A stretch of DNA of 64,000 bases from Bacillota bacterium. GTDB taxonomy: Bacteria > Bacillota > Sulfobacillia > DUMF01. Below the pieces are notes generated by a model. That model was given only the letters and a program-made list of their open reading frames with translations. It searched no databases and had not been told where the DNA came from. Positions 11,302 to 19,126 of this stretch are shown in pieces; the first letter of the stretch is position 1, and every line of letters starts with the position of its first letter. Made by a program: the position numbers and the translations under genes. The DNA is taken from contig DUMF01000016.1 of NCBI GenBank assembly GCA_012840015.1, positions 59,267 through 123,266 on the forward strand, in the 5' to 3' direction.

Positions 11302-11685
11302 CTATACTGGCTTCTTAGCTTCGTTAACGGCCTGTTTAAAGGCAACCCCGTTAACATGGACGTTGACCTCTATGACCTTCAGGCCCGTCATTATTTCTAC
11401 CGCCTTTTTAACGTTCTCCTGAACGTTTTGTGCAACCTCAGGGATCCTCGCGCCATATTCTACGATTATGTGAACATCAATGGCAGCCTCCTTTTCGCCG
11501 ACTTCCACCTTCACCCCACGCGAGAAATTCTTTTTGCCAAGCATCTCCCCTATATCTCCTACTAGACCGCCGGTCATCCCGACTACACCATCTACCTGGG
11601 CAGCTGCGCTCCCGGCGATCGTCGCTACTACCTCGTCGGCAATTCGCACTGAGCCAACTTCTTCCACTTCGGCTTCATCCGCCAT
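11302..11685 (-). CDS. Asp23/Gls24 family envelope stress response protein
   Basis: 127 residues with the Asp23 fold signature: VRIADEVVATIAGSAAAQVDGVVGM, a Gly/Lys loop and DVHIIVEYGARIPEVAQNVQENVKKAVEIMTGLKVIEVNVHVNGV in the second half (cited in pieces across residues 10-105). ATG 11685 has GGAGGTGAAGGG directly upstream, better than an ATG 13 codons earlier. Likely attached to the membrane through AmaP encoded next. It separates the spoIIIA operon from the AmaP/nusB genes. Confidence 0.88.
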   Translation of the reverse strand: MADEAEVEEVGSVRIADEVVATIAGSAAAQVDGVVGMTGGLVGDIGEMLGKKNFSRGVKVEVGEKEAAIDVHIIVEYGARIPEVAQNVQENVKKAVEIMTGLKVIEVNVHVNGVAFKQAVNEAKKPV

Positions 11686-11725
11686 TCCCTTCACCTCCAC
11701 TACCAGGATTTCGACGCATGGCAAA

Positions 11726-12226
11726 TTATTCCTGTATGGAAGAAATAGTAATTGAGGTCAGTGGAACACCAGCGTTCTTGGATATGAGCTCCCCGATCCT
11801 GGCCACGTCTTCCTTGGTTAATGTCTTTCTCCCCACCAGTACTTCTACCCTGCCGGGGTTCAAGAACACCAGAGTCTCTTCATACCCACGACCTCGCAAT
11901 TGAGTTTCGAGCTCCACCTGTTTCCGGTACCTCTCAGTAAGAGCCATGAACTCTGAAGTCGCTTGAGACCTCACAGCCTTGTCCTGCGACTGGTCTGCGG
12001 CGAGTTTCTTCAACTCTTCTATCTGCCTGGAAACAGTCTTTTCCCGGTTCATTCGAGCATCCGCAAAGAAATTCCCTTCGCCACTTGGCTTAAAGACTCC
12101 CTGCTCACCCACACGTGTCACCGGTAAGGATCTCAAAGAAGGAAGTACGAGTAATGTCAGCACCGCCACGACCCCGATGCCTACCACTGTCATTATATTT
12201 CTCTTCCTTATGTTGATCCAAATCAT
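11726..12226 (-). CDS. spoIIIAH: Stage III sporulation protein AH
   Basis: 166 residues: short cytoplasmic tail (MIWINIRKRN), one membrane helix (about 12-32), then a Lys/Glu-rich stalk and a ring-forming YscJ/FliF-like domain (ETLVFLNPGRVEVLV ... ISKNAGVPLTSITIS). SpoIIIAH in the mother cell pairs with forespore SpoIIQ to bridge the two membranes during engulfment. Last gene of the spoIIIA operon. No SpoIIQ gene is in the window. Confidence 0.92.
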   Translation of the reverse strand: MIWINIRKRNIMTVVGIGVVAVLTLLVLPSLRSLPVTRVGEQGVFKPSGEGNFFADARMNREKTVSRQIEELKKLAADQSQDKAVRSQATSEFMALTERYRKQVELETQLRGRGYEETLVFLNPGRVEVLVGRKTLTKEDVARIGELISKNAGVPLTSITISSIQE

Positions 12227-12231
12227 GTGTC

Positions 12232-12807
12232 TTACCTCCCGCTTCTTTTCATAGGCAATACTGAAATCCTGTCTGCGGTTAAGCCATACAGCACCTTACA
12301 CGCTTCATAAAGGCGATCCCGCACTTCTGGATGCTCTGCACCTTCGGCTACGACCAAAACCCCGGACACCTCAGGCTGTCTTATCTTTGTAACGACTGGC
12401 CTATCTCCGATGGAACCCGAGCGCGCAATGGCAAGCTGCGCGTTTTCGTTACCCTCAGTTATCTTTCGTGTTATCCCGGATTCTGCGCGCTCCTCCGTCT
12501 CGCGCTCCGTGCTAAACTCATTTCGGGCATATTCCGTAGTAGGACCGGTGGCAAGAGTCACCTGCACCGCCACCCTGCCTACGCCGTCGACTTTAGAGAG
12601 GATATCCTGCCCGAGCTGCGAGAGCCGACGCTCAGCCTGCTGCACGCTCTCTTCAGCAGTCAAATCCCGCTTCGGCTGAGAAGCGCTAGATAAAGGGGCA
12701 AGCACGTAACTGATTCCCAGAGCTGTCACGCCAAGACAAAAAATCACCACGAGAAGAATCAAATTCTTTCTTTGCTTTTCCGAGAGCGGCGGAAGCGCTT
12801 CAAACAC
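12232..12807 (-). CDS. spoIIIAG: Stage III sporulation protein AG
   Basis: 191 residues; one membrane helix near 17-40 (LILLVVIFCLGVTALGISYV) followed by an extracytoplasmic ring domain with DGVGRVAVQVTLATGPTTEYA and PEVSGVLVVAEGAEHPEVRDRLYEACKVLYGL. SpoIIIAG forms a large ring in the feeding-tube channel between mother cell and forespore. The GTG at 12807 is preferred: GGAGGG lies 7 bases upstream. A TTG five codons earlier is in frame but has no site. Confidence 0.9.
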   Translation of the reverse strand: MFEALPPLSEKQRKNLILLVVIFCLGVTALGISYVLAPLSSASQPKRDLTAEESVQQAERRLSQLGQDILSKVDGVGRVAVQVTLATGPTTEYARNEFSTERETEERAESGITRKITEGNENAQLAIARSGSIGDRPVVTKIRQPEVSGVLVVAEGAEHPEVRDRLYEACKVLYGLTADRISVLPMKRSGR

Positions 12808-12831
12808 CTGGCAACCCTCCAACAGGGAATC

Positions 12832-13314
12832 TTATTGAAGTAACCTGACAGTCACGTTTTCCTCCTGCACCCGAAAATGTCCCGCCAACCACTGGCGTAA
12901 CGCCCTCAGGTCCGGTTCGGCGTTTGAAGACTTCTTCAGTTCCAGGGAGATCCGCTTTACCGCAGGTGCTCCTATGGTCACCCTCTCCAGCTGCACCTGA
13001 GCCTTCGCGTGGGTCACCCCGGGGAGCGCCTTCGCGATGCTTTCTACCTGCCATTCGATTTGTGCCTGATATGTCCGGATAAAGCTATGCGTATCGGCGA
13101 AGTTCTCAGACCAGGTGCTTGCGAGCAACGAGTTGGCAGAATCCTCGTGGCCCATAAACCTGGGCAACGGTGCGATCAACTGTAAAACGATGATAAAGCC
13201 GAAAACGACTTTAACGTACTTCTGCATGGAACCGGAAGGCAAAATCAGCTGGGCGGCACCCCCAAGCACCGATACTACCGCAATTCCCCTGACCCAATTA
13301 CGAAGAAAGTCCAT
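12832..13314 (-). CDS. spoIIIAF: Stage III sporulation protein AF
   Basis: About 160 residues with two N-terminal membrane helices (GIAVVSVLGGAAQLILPSG and YVKVVFGFIIVLQLIAPL) and a periplasm-facing ring-building domain ending in WLAGHFRVQEENVTVRLLQ. It is a component of the SpoIIIA channel. ATG 13314 has GGAGG 8 bases upstream; the ATG two codons earlier lies too close to the same site. Confidence 0.9.
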   Translation of the reverse strand: MDFLRNWVRGIAVVSVLGGAAQLILPSGSMQKYVKVVFGFIIVLQLIAPLPRFMGHEDSANSLLASTWSENFADTHSFIRTYQAQIEWQVESIAKALPGVTHAKAQVQLERVTIGAPAVKRISLELKKSSNAEPDLRALRQWLAGHFRVQEENVTVRLLQ

Positions 13315-13344
13315 CCTCATCTCCTCCCACGCTGGAATAACGCC

Positions 13345-14508
13345 TCAATACGGCCTCGCCGCCGTTACCACGAGCGCAATGCTGAGAACGAACATTATCA
13401 CCACGATGCCTAGGGCCACACACCCGCTAACCAACGTACTCGCCACCGCATTCAAACATGAAGCTACCTTCTCTCCGCCGCACAACCCCAACAGAGCGCC
13501 GACGACCCTGTACATGAAAACCTGTATGAGCACTTTCAAAAGGGGGAATAGTGCCCATCCTATGAGAGCTATTGCCCCGACGAGCCCCACCCCCACCCGT
13601 ACAGTGTGAGTAGAAAGAAACACAAGTTCCGTGGCGTCGGCGACCATCTTACCCACCACAGGCACGAAGGAGCTCGACATGAACTTGGCCGTCCTGATAG
13701 CTACGCTATCCGCAACACCCCCTGCTGCTCTCTGCACCGTGATCACCCCTAGGAAGCCTGCCAGCGAACAGCCCAAGACGAAACTGCTCCCCTGCCTGAG
13801 CAAGCCGCTGAAGTCTGAAAGCCTCGTCCCCCCGCTGAGGTGGCCCACCAGATCCAGTATTCCAGCCAGAAACAAGAGCGGTAACACATAGTCAGAAATC
13901 ATAAAAGTTACGAAATACGTGGCCGAAACCAAAAGCGGGTGGAGTAAACCGGCGGAAACAGGCCCTCCTCCGGCAGCCGTCAACCCCATCAATGGAGGGA
14001 TTAAGGCTTTCATCAGCTCTACCAGCTGCGAGCTCGCATCTTTTATCAATCGAAAAGCGGAGCTGAACCCGGCGAAGCACACCGTGCATATGCTTAGGAA
14101 ACAGGCATAGTTGCCGACGCGAGACACGCTTTCGCCAAATGCCGTGCCTACGACTTCCAGAATCGCACACAAGATCCCTACGGCTGCAGTCTGTGCCAGG
14201 ACTGTCCTCGTGGAAGACACTTCATGCCAGAGGAACTTCCATATGTTAGCGGCAAGCTTGACTGGATCCAGTGCGCGAGCTATCTGTGACGGGTTGCGGA
14301 GCAGCTCGTCGAGCTTTACATCTGGAGCCCATTCCCCGAATTCCCGGTTTAGTGCAGCGGTAAAACGCTGTACCTCTTCTAGCCCCAACTTATCCATCTC
14401 AGGAAGCACCCGCTCTGAAGCTGCCGAGACGCTACCCGCGACACCGGCCAGGACGACGGCTACCACGCAAACGATCGATAAGCCTGCTTTGGAGAGCATG
14501 CTTCTCAC
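13345..14508 (-). CDS. spoIIIAE: Stage III sporulation protein AE
   Basis: 387 residues: an N-terminal secretion-type segment, then a long periplasmic-like stretch and about seven membrane helices, including the conserved LMKALIPPLMGLTAAGGG and VADSVAIRTAKFMSSSFVPVVGKMVADATE segments (quoted in part, about 165-300). It is the largest membrane component of the SpoIIIA complex, resembling type III secretion export components. GTG 14508 has GGGGGTATAAAG ahead of it. Confidence 0.93.
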   Translation of the reverse strand: MRSMLSKAGLSIVCVVAVVLAGVAGSVSAASERVLPEMDKLGLEEVQRFTAALNREFGEWAPDVKLDELLRNPSQIARALDPVKLAANIWKFLWHEVSSTRTVLAQTAAVGILCAILEVVGTAFGESVSRVGNYACFLSICTVCFAGFSSAFRLIKDASSQLVELMKALIPPLMGLTAAGGGPVSAGLLHPLLVSATYFVTFMISDYVLPLLFLAGILDLVGHLSGGTRLSDFSGLLRQGSSFVLGCSLAGFLGVITVQRAAGGVADSVAIRTAKFMSSSFVPVVGKMVADATELVFLSTHTVRVGVGLVGAIALIGWALFPLLKVLIQVFMYRVVGALLGLCGGEKVASCLNAVASTLVSGCVALGIVVIMFVLSIALVVTAARPY

Positions 14509-14530
14509 CTTTATACCCCCAAACTTGAGC

Positions 14531-14917
14531 CTAATCGAGGAGCATATTGATCGTCTGGAGGATGGACGTTACCAGCGGAAGCGCTAGGCTCAGGATGATT
14601 ATCTTCCCTGCTAGTTCTACCTTCGCTGCGATAGCGGATTCGTTCGCATCCCTGCAAGCCTGTGCGGTGAAATCCGCGACGTAAGCTATCCCGGTGATTT
14701 TAAGTACGAGCCCGGTGAAGTCCCCGAGAATGCCCGCCCCCGATGCCGCCTCAGCAAATACTGCCACCATGCTGCCGAGCCGCTGAACCACTACGAGCAA
14801 GATAACTATACCCACAACCACTGTGGCAGGAGGTGCAAACTCGGGACGCTGTTGCCTCAGTAATGCGATCAAACAAACGCCTAAGAGCGCCAGCGCTGCA
14901 ATTCGAAGTATCTCCAT
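14531..14917 (-). CDS. spoIIIAD: Stage III sporulation protein AD
   Basis: 128-residue protein with four membrane helices and the family pattern MEILRIAALALLGVCLIALLRQ at the N-terminus and GKIIILSLALPLVTSILQTI at the C-terminus (quoted in part). Polytopic component of the SpoIIIA channel. ATG 14917 follows AGGTGG. It lies 11 bases after spoIIIAC. Confidence 0.92.
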   Translation of the reverse strand: MEILRIAALALLGVCLIALLRQQRPEFAPPATVVVGIVILLVVVQRLGSMVAVFAEAASGAGILGDFTGLVLKITGIAYVADFTAQACRDANESAIAAKVELAGKIIILSLALPLVTSILQTINMLLD

Positions 14918-14927
14918 GGCCCGCCAC

Positions 14928-15125
14928 CTAATAGAGCTGGAAGACCGATTTCACGGACTCAAAGAATTCGCTGATCACCCTCGTAACCATCATGAGCACG
15001 ACCACGATCCCCGAAAGAGTCACCAGCCAAGCAAATTCTTCTTTGCCCGCCTGCTTTATCACCGTGTGTAACACGGAAACTATAATCCCGATCGCAGCGA
15101 TCTTAAATACCAGTGCGACGTCCAC
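14928..15125 (-). CDS. spoIIIAC: Stage III sporulation protein AC
   Basis: 65-residue two-helix membrane protein (VFKIAAIGIIVSVLHTVIKQAG and FAWLVTLSGIVVVLMMV, quoted in part). The GTG at 15125 lies behind GTGGAGGTG and gives the standard family length; a TTG six codons earlier is less likely. Component of the SpoIIIA feeding-tube apparatus. Confidence 0.92.
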   Translation of the reverse strand: MDVALVFKIAAIGIIVSVLHTVIKQAGKEEFAWLVTLSGIVVVLMMVTRVISEFFESVKSVFQLY

Positions 15126-15144
15126 AACGACACCTCCACTCAAC

Positions 15145-15657
15145 TTAAAGCAGAAGCAAACATGTTACGGCTCCTGCAGCAAACCCACCGTAAGACCAAA
15201 GCTTGGCATGTTCTTCTTCCCGGAATGCCGCCTGCTCGAAAAACTCCACACGTTGCCGTGCGTATTCAAGTCGCTTGAGCTGCTCCTCCAACGTGGCAAG
15301 GCCCAGGGCCGAACTTATCTCCAGAAGAACCTCACGTTCCGTCGGTCCGAAACAAAACTTATCGAAGCATGACAGGCAGGCCCTTCGCCAGGCTTCACCA
15401 GCAGCTACGGTGAGCCCGTCCATTTGCCGGGCACATTCAGCCAGCAGAAGGGACGTAGGTTCATCAGTAATCGCAGCCACACGTCGAAAGGCCACCGGCA
15501 GGCTCGCTCGCGTGCAAGCTATTTCTGTAGAAAGAGCGATCAACGCTTTCTTGACCTGACCGAGCTGCCTCGTTCGTAACACGTAGCTGAGACGCAATAC
15601 CTGCCCGGCGATTAAACCGCTAAGCACTAGGAGTACGGCTCCCCCCACCTTAAGCAC
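15145..15657 (-). CDS. spoIIIAB: Stage III sporulation protein AB
   Basis: 170-residue protein with an N-terminal membrane helix (about 1-20), a helical GspF-like cytoplasmic domain (LRTRQLGQVKKALIALSTEI ...) and a C-terminal membrane helix (GGFAAGAVTCLLLL). GTG 15657 overlaps the end of spoIIIAA by 8 bases and follows GGGGGAG. It resembles type II/IV secretion platform proteins and is expected to work with the SpoIIIAA ATPase. Confidence 0.92.
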   Translation of the reverse strand: MLKVGGAVLLVLSGLIAGQVLRLSYVLRTRQLGQVKKALIALSTEIACTRASLPVAFRRVAAITDEPTSLLLAECARQMDGLTVAAGEAWRRACLSCFDKFCFGPTEREVLLEISSALGLATLEEQLKRLEYARQRVEFFEQAAFREEEHAKLWSYGGFAAGAVTCLLLL

Positions 15658-16594
15658 TTTCTACTCCCCCACACGAAACGATCTTTTCAATTGTGCCAGG
15701 TCCCTCGCGGCTGCTCAGAAGCACCACCCTGGCGAACAACCCCTCGCGCACGATCTCTCCAAGGGTCTTTCGGGACATAAGATCATCCATCCCGCTGGCG
15801 TGCGCCGTGGCGGCTACGCTCACTCCGGCCAAGGCCGCTTCACGTAGAGCGATACAATCCTCCTGTCCTCCTACCTCGTCGGTTGCCAGTAACTGCGGCC
15901 CCATAGAGCGAATAGCCATTATGAGCCCGCGCGCCTTCGGGCAAGCATCAAGCACGTCGGTCCTGGGTCCCACATCGTTCTGGGGGACGCCTTCGCAACA
16001 GGCGGCAATCTCGGAGCGTTCATCCACCACTACAACCCTCAAGCCAGCAAATCCCAAATCGGGTCGTCCGGTGGAACATTGTCGTACCAAGTCCCTGAGC
16101 ATCGTAGTCTTACCACACCCCGGCGGAGAGACAATGAGGGTAGACAAAACCCCTTTTCTATCGCCAGTCAAAATCCTCGGTAGCACAGCATCGGCAGCCC
16201 CAAGCACTTGCGAGGCGAGGCGGATGTTCAAGAACGTAATGCTTTTGAATCCGCGCACTTCCCCATCTTCAACGATGAGTGTCCCGCCAAGCCCAACGCG
16301 GTGACCCCCTCTGACGGTGATAAAGCCGTTCTTTATCTGTTCCTCCATCGCGTATACAGACATGCCACTAATCAATTGGAGCGTCTCCCAGATATCACAA
16401 AACGTGAGATTGCCGTCGGGTAGCTCCACCCAGGCTTCGCCTGATGCCGTCACCAGTTGAGGTCTCTGCCCTACCCTCAGCCTGATCTCCCGAACCGGGA
16501 TCCCTACCAGCGTTTCAACGCTTCGTTTCAAAGGGGATCTTATTCTTCCGGCCAAGAACGGGTAGATTTGATCCTGCCAGGGCAAATCAACCAT
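15650..16594 (-). CDS. spoIIIAA: Stage III sporulation protein AA (secretion ATPase)
   Basis: 314 residues. A GspE/VirB11-like ATPase with Walker A SPPGCGKTT at 156-164, Walker B-type VVVVDERSE near 187-195 and the conserved DVLDACPKARGL and LATDEVGGQED segments. It is thought to energise the SpoIIIA channel in the mother cell. ATG 16594 is preferred because GAGGCGGTGG lies in front. GTG 16621 is in frame, but it sits on the candidate promoter -10 and has no ribosome site. Confidence 0.94.
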   Translation of the reverse strand: MVDLPWQDQIYPFLAGRIRSPLKRSVETLVGIPVREIRLRVGQRPQLVTASGEAWVELPDGNLTFCDIWETLQLISGMSVYAMEEQIKNGFITVRGGHRVGLGGTLIVEDGEVRGFKSITFLNIRLASQVLGAADAVLPRILTGDRKGVLSTLIVSPPGCGKTTMLRDLVRQCSTGRPDLGFAGLRVVVVDERSEIAACCEGVPQNDVGPRTDVLDACPKARGLIMAIRSMGPQLLATDEVGGQEDCIALREAALAGVSVAATAHASGMDDLMSRKTLGEIVREGLFARVVLLSSREGPGTIEKIVSCGGVESA

Positions 16595-16620
16595 TGTTGC
16601 TTGACCACCGCCTCTTTTCA

Positions 16621-16651
16621 CATAAGTATTTCGAGGTGATCAGTCTTATGC
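16621..16651 (-). promoter_or_regulatory. Candidate sigma-E promoter of spoIIIAA operon
   Basis: On the minus strand GCATAAG (16651-16645) and AATACTTAT (from 16630) are separated by 14 bases. This resembles the sigma-E pattern KMATATT - 14/15 - CATACAMT. It lies 27-57 bases ahead of the spoIIIAA start and behind a terminator. The spoIIIA operon is sigma-E controlled in Bacillus. Both hexamers are imperfect. Confidence 0.4.
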
Positions 16652-16662
16652 CAAACAAAAGC

Positions 16663-16702
16663 GAGAACCCCGGACGCCTGCGCGCCCGGGGTTCTCGTAG
16701 TA
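16663..16702 (-). terminator. Intrinsic terminator after the zinc-ribbon gene
   Basis: A GC-rich inverted repeat, CGAGAACCCCGG / CCGGGGTTCTCG with a short CG-rich loop, is followed on the minus strand by CTTTTGTTT. It separates efp and the zinc-ribbon gene from the spoIIIA operon. Confidence 0.85.
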
Positions 16703-16708
16703 TCTCAG

Positions 16709-17134
16709 CTAGTCATCGCCGTTTCCTTCTGTATCTTCACGTTTGTTATCTATAGTATCTGCGTCCTCATCGGCATCGTAAGAATCATTCTCGTATATGA
16801 GCTCACCGCAGTTCGGGCATCTGAGTTCCAAATTCTCGTCTTCGTCCAGATCCTCATCCACGCAAACCGTCTCGCCACAGTGCGGGCAAGTAACCTCTAT
16901 CACGCCTTCTTCTCCATACACCTCCTCCTCAAGTTCTCTGAGGTCATCGTCCAGCTTCTCTAAGTACTCGTCGATATCGTCCGCAGTATCATTCAGTTCT
17001 GATATCGCATCGGCCACTTGATCCAAAACGGTTATTACTTCATGCAGCAGCTTTCCGTTTGGGCTGCTGCTTTCTAATTTCATGCCTTCCGCCAGCCCTC
17101 TGAGATAAGCCACTCGCGCTTTTAAATCTTCCAC
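16709..17134 (-). CDS. CD1247-like zinc-ribbon protein
   Basis: 141 residues in two parts. The helical N-terminus (EDLKARVAYLRGLAEG) matches the N-terminal domain named after Clostridioides CD1247. A C-terminal zinc ribbon follows, CPHCGETVC ... CPNCGEL, in a very acidic context (Asp/Glu-rich tail). GTG 17134 follows GGAGGTGG at 6 bases and begins the conserved helix; an ATG 7 codons earlier overlaps efp. The protein sits between efp and spoIIIA in many sporulating Clostridia. Function is unknown; the acidic tail could suggest protein or RNA contact, which is inference. Confidence 0.8.
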   Translation of the reverse strand: MEDLKARVAYLRGLAEGMKLESSSPNGKLLHEVITVLDQVADAISELNDTADDIDEYLEKLDDDLRELEEEVYGEEGVIEVTCPHCGETVCVDEDLDEDENLELRCPNCGELIYENDSYDADEDADTIDNKREDTEGNGDD

Positions 17135-17147
17135 TAGCCGCCACCTC

Positions 17148-17711
17148 CTAGACATTGACTCGCTCTATATATGTACCCGTCCTGGTATCTACCTTGATAA
17201 CGTCCCCGACATCTATAAACAATGGCACCTTCACGACCGCTCCCGTTTCTAGCTTCGCCGGCTTACTGCCGCCGGTCGCCGTATCGCCCTTGAACCCGGG
17301 TTCCGTTTCCACTACTTTCAGGTCCACGAAGTTCGGCAATTCCACGCCGATATGTTTTCCTTCGTGAGTGAGTATCCAGATAGTATCGTTTTCCTTGAGG
17401 AACTTTACTCCGTCTCCGATTTGTTCAGCGGTAAGCGTCAACTGCTCGTAACTCTGTGTATCCATAAACACATACTCTTCTCCGGAACTGTAAAGATATT
17501 GAGCTTCACGCCTTTCCAAATGGGCCCTAGGAAGTTTCTCGCCTGCTGCAAATGTCTTCTCCAGAACGTTACCCGTCCTGACATTCTTCAGTCTGGTTCT
17601 AACGAAGGCGGAGCCCTTCCCCGGTTTTACATGTTGAAACTCAACTACGCTGTAGACTTCCCCGTCCAGCTCAATGGTAACACCTGTTCTGAAATCGTTT
17701 GTGGAAATCAA
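17148..17711 (-). CDS. efp: Elongation factor P
   Basis: 187 residues, three beta-barrel domains. Relieves ribosome stalling at polyproline. The tip loop [10 protein letters not shown] places the usual Lys at residue 32. The C-terminal [13 protein letters not shown] is the family signature. The TTG start at 17711 has GGGAGAAAAGG just upstream. No EF-P modifying enzyme (YeiP/EpmA/YmfI-type) is adjacent. Confidence 0.97.
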   Translation of the reverse strand: MISTNDFRTGVTIELDGEVYSVVEFQHVKPGKGSAFVRTRLKNVRTGNVLEKTFAAGEKLPRAHLERREAQYLYSSGEEYVFMDTQSYEQLTLTAEQIGDGVKFLKENDTIWILTHEGKHIGVELPNFVDLKVVETEPGFKGDTATGGSKPAKLETGAVVKVPLFIDVGDVIKVDTRTGTYIERVNV

Positions 17712-17735
17712 ACCTTTTCTCCCTCCTGCACCCTA

Positions 17736-18809
17736 TCAGCATAGCACACGAAGTTCCCTGCTGCTATGGTTCAAGTCGCTGAGACCTGTGTCCTTCACCA
17801 CATACAAGTCCTCGATTCGGACCCCACCCCAACCGGGAATATACACGCCTGGCTCTATAGTGACGGTCATTCCTGGCTCAAGCGGCCGCTCTGCCCCTTT
17901 TGACCTGGCCAAGCGGGGAGCCTCATGGACCTCGAGCCCGACCCCATGACCGAGTCCGTGCACGAAGTATTCGTGCAGCCCCGCCTCTTGGAGAGTTTTC
18001 ACGGCTGTCTCGTAGGCCTCAACCCCTGTCATACCGGGTTTGATAGCTTCAGCCGCTGCCAGGTGAGCTCCAAGTACCGCCTTATATACTTCACGCTGCC
18101 GGCTATCACAATCCCCGACAGCGTAAGTACGGGTTATATCAGAACAATAACCATCCAATATCACCCCGAAATCTATGGTTAGCAGCTCACCGGGCTGTAA
18201 TACCCGCTCCGTGGGCATGCCATGAGGAAGCGACGTTCGCGGTCCCGACACCACAATGGTCTCAAAAGCAGTAGCTTCTGCTCCTGCCTTCATGGCACGG
18301 AAGTATAATTCCGCAGCAATCTCTCTTTCGGTAATCCCCGCTCTAATTCCCGACACTACTTGCTCAAGTACATCTTCTCCTAAGGAAACAGCCTTTTCTA
18401 TTGCCGCTATTTCCGTAGTATCTTTGATCACCCTTAGCCCTTCCACCCACCCTCGCGTTGGCATGAGCTGAGTACCGTCAAGCCCTGCACGCAGCTCTTC
18501 ATATTTCGCCTGGCTCACCCGTTCAGCCTCGATACCGAGTGTCTTGACCCCCAGCAAAGCAAGACGATCGCGGAGGAAAACAATCACATCGTCTCCCAAT
18601 CTTTCAACCGTCCATGCGTGTGCTTGTTTTTCTGCTTGCTCAACATACCTCCCGTCCACGATGAGGAGCAACTCTTGCTGGGTCACCAATCCCAATCCCG
18701 AAGAGCCGGTAAAGCCACTCAGATATGCTAGGTTAACCTTTGACGAGACCATGAATCCGTCCGTCCGGTTACGCTCGAGGATGTTTCTTAGATTTTCTAT
18801 TCTTTTCAT
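17736..18809 (-). CDS. M24 family aminopeptidase (Xaa-Pro peptidase, YqhT-like)
   Basis: 358 residues: an N-terminal creatinase-like domain (KRIENLRNIL ... YLSGFTGSSG) and a C-terminal pita-bread metallopeptidase domain. Metal ligands appear in LTIDFGVILDGYCSDITRT (two Asp), HGLGHGVGLEVHE (His), and TIEPGVYI and GGVRIED (Glu), so it is predicted active on X-Pro peptides with two divalent metals. Starts at 18848 and 18821 are also in frame; 18809 is chosen from family length and the GGAAA site. It precedes efp as in Bacillus. Its 5' end overlaps the AbrB-like gene by about 40 bases. Confidence 0.9.
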   Translation of the reverse strand: MKRIENLRNILERNRTDGFMVSSKVNLAYLSGFTGSSGLGLVTQQELLLIVDGRYVEQAEKQAHAWTVERLGDDVIVFLRDRLALLGVKTLGIEAERVSQAKYEELRAGLDGTQLMPTRGWVEGLRVIKDTTEIAAIEKAVSLGEDVLEQVVSGIRAGITEREIAAELYFRAMKAGAEATAFETIVVSGPRTSLPHGMPTERVLQPGELLTIDFGVILDGYCSDITRTYAVGDCDSRQREVYKAVLGAHLAAAEAIKPGMTGVEAYETAVKTLQEAGLHEYFVHGLGHGVGLEVHEAPRLARSKGAERPLEPGMTVTIEPGVYIPGWGGVRIEDLYVVKDTGLSDLNHSSRELRVLC

Positions 18810-19050
18810 TCTCGTTTCCATTATCGCCGTACGATTCAGAGGCAGCACCTACCCAAAGACTCTTTTCATCCTTCAGGGAAAAACAAACCTTGCCACCTTG
18901 ATTGATCCCCAGGATCTCCCTGATCGCGGGCGGAAGCTCAATTAACCCATTGGGCCCCAAGTTTAGGATGAACGGTTTGTCCTCCACTTCCCTGTACACC
19001 AACCTAAAGCTACCATCCGGTCTGTACACCGTTAGCACCTGCCTGACCAT
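18769..19050 (-). CDS. AbrB/SpoVT-type DNA-binding protein
   Basis: 93 residues. The central segment (ILNLGPNGLIELPPAIREILGI, quoted in part) fits the swapped-hairpin AbrB fold, with the PPAIREILGI helix typical of transition-state regulators. The C-terminal tail is Asn/Lys/Glu-rich and carries no known domain. ATG 19050 has GGAGGGTGG upstream; an ATG 18 codons earlier lacks conservation. The gene lies between glyA and the M24 peptidase, with an inverted repeat in the gap upstream, so autoregulation is possible but unproven. Confidence 0.7.
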   Translation of the reverse strand: MVRQVLTVYRPDGSFRLVYREVEDKPFILNLGPNGLIELPPAIREILGINQGGKVCFSLKDEKSLWVGAASESYGDNGNENEKNRKSKKHPRA

Positions 19051-19080
19051 CCTACCACCCTCCAAAGAGGTTCTGCCTGA

Positions 19081-19120
19081 ATGGTAGTGCTGGTCAGGTA
19101 CCATAACGTGTCAAATGGTA
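19081..19120 (-). promoter_or_regulatory. Inverted repeat upstream of AbrB-like gene
   Basis: TACCAT (19099-19104) and ATGGTA (19115-19120) form an inverted repeat with a third ATGGTA copy at 19081-19086. A TTGACA hexamer (minus, 19114-19109) lies inside the repeat, but no good -10 is seen at the proper distance. Candidate operator only. Confidence 0.3.
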
Positions 19121-19126
19121 TACAGT

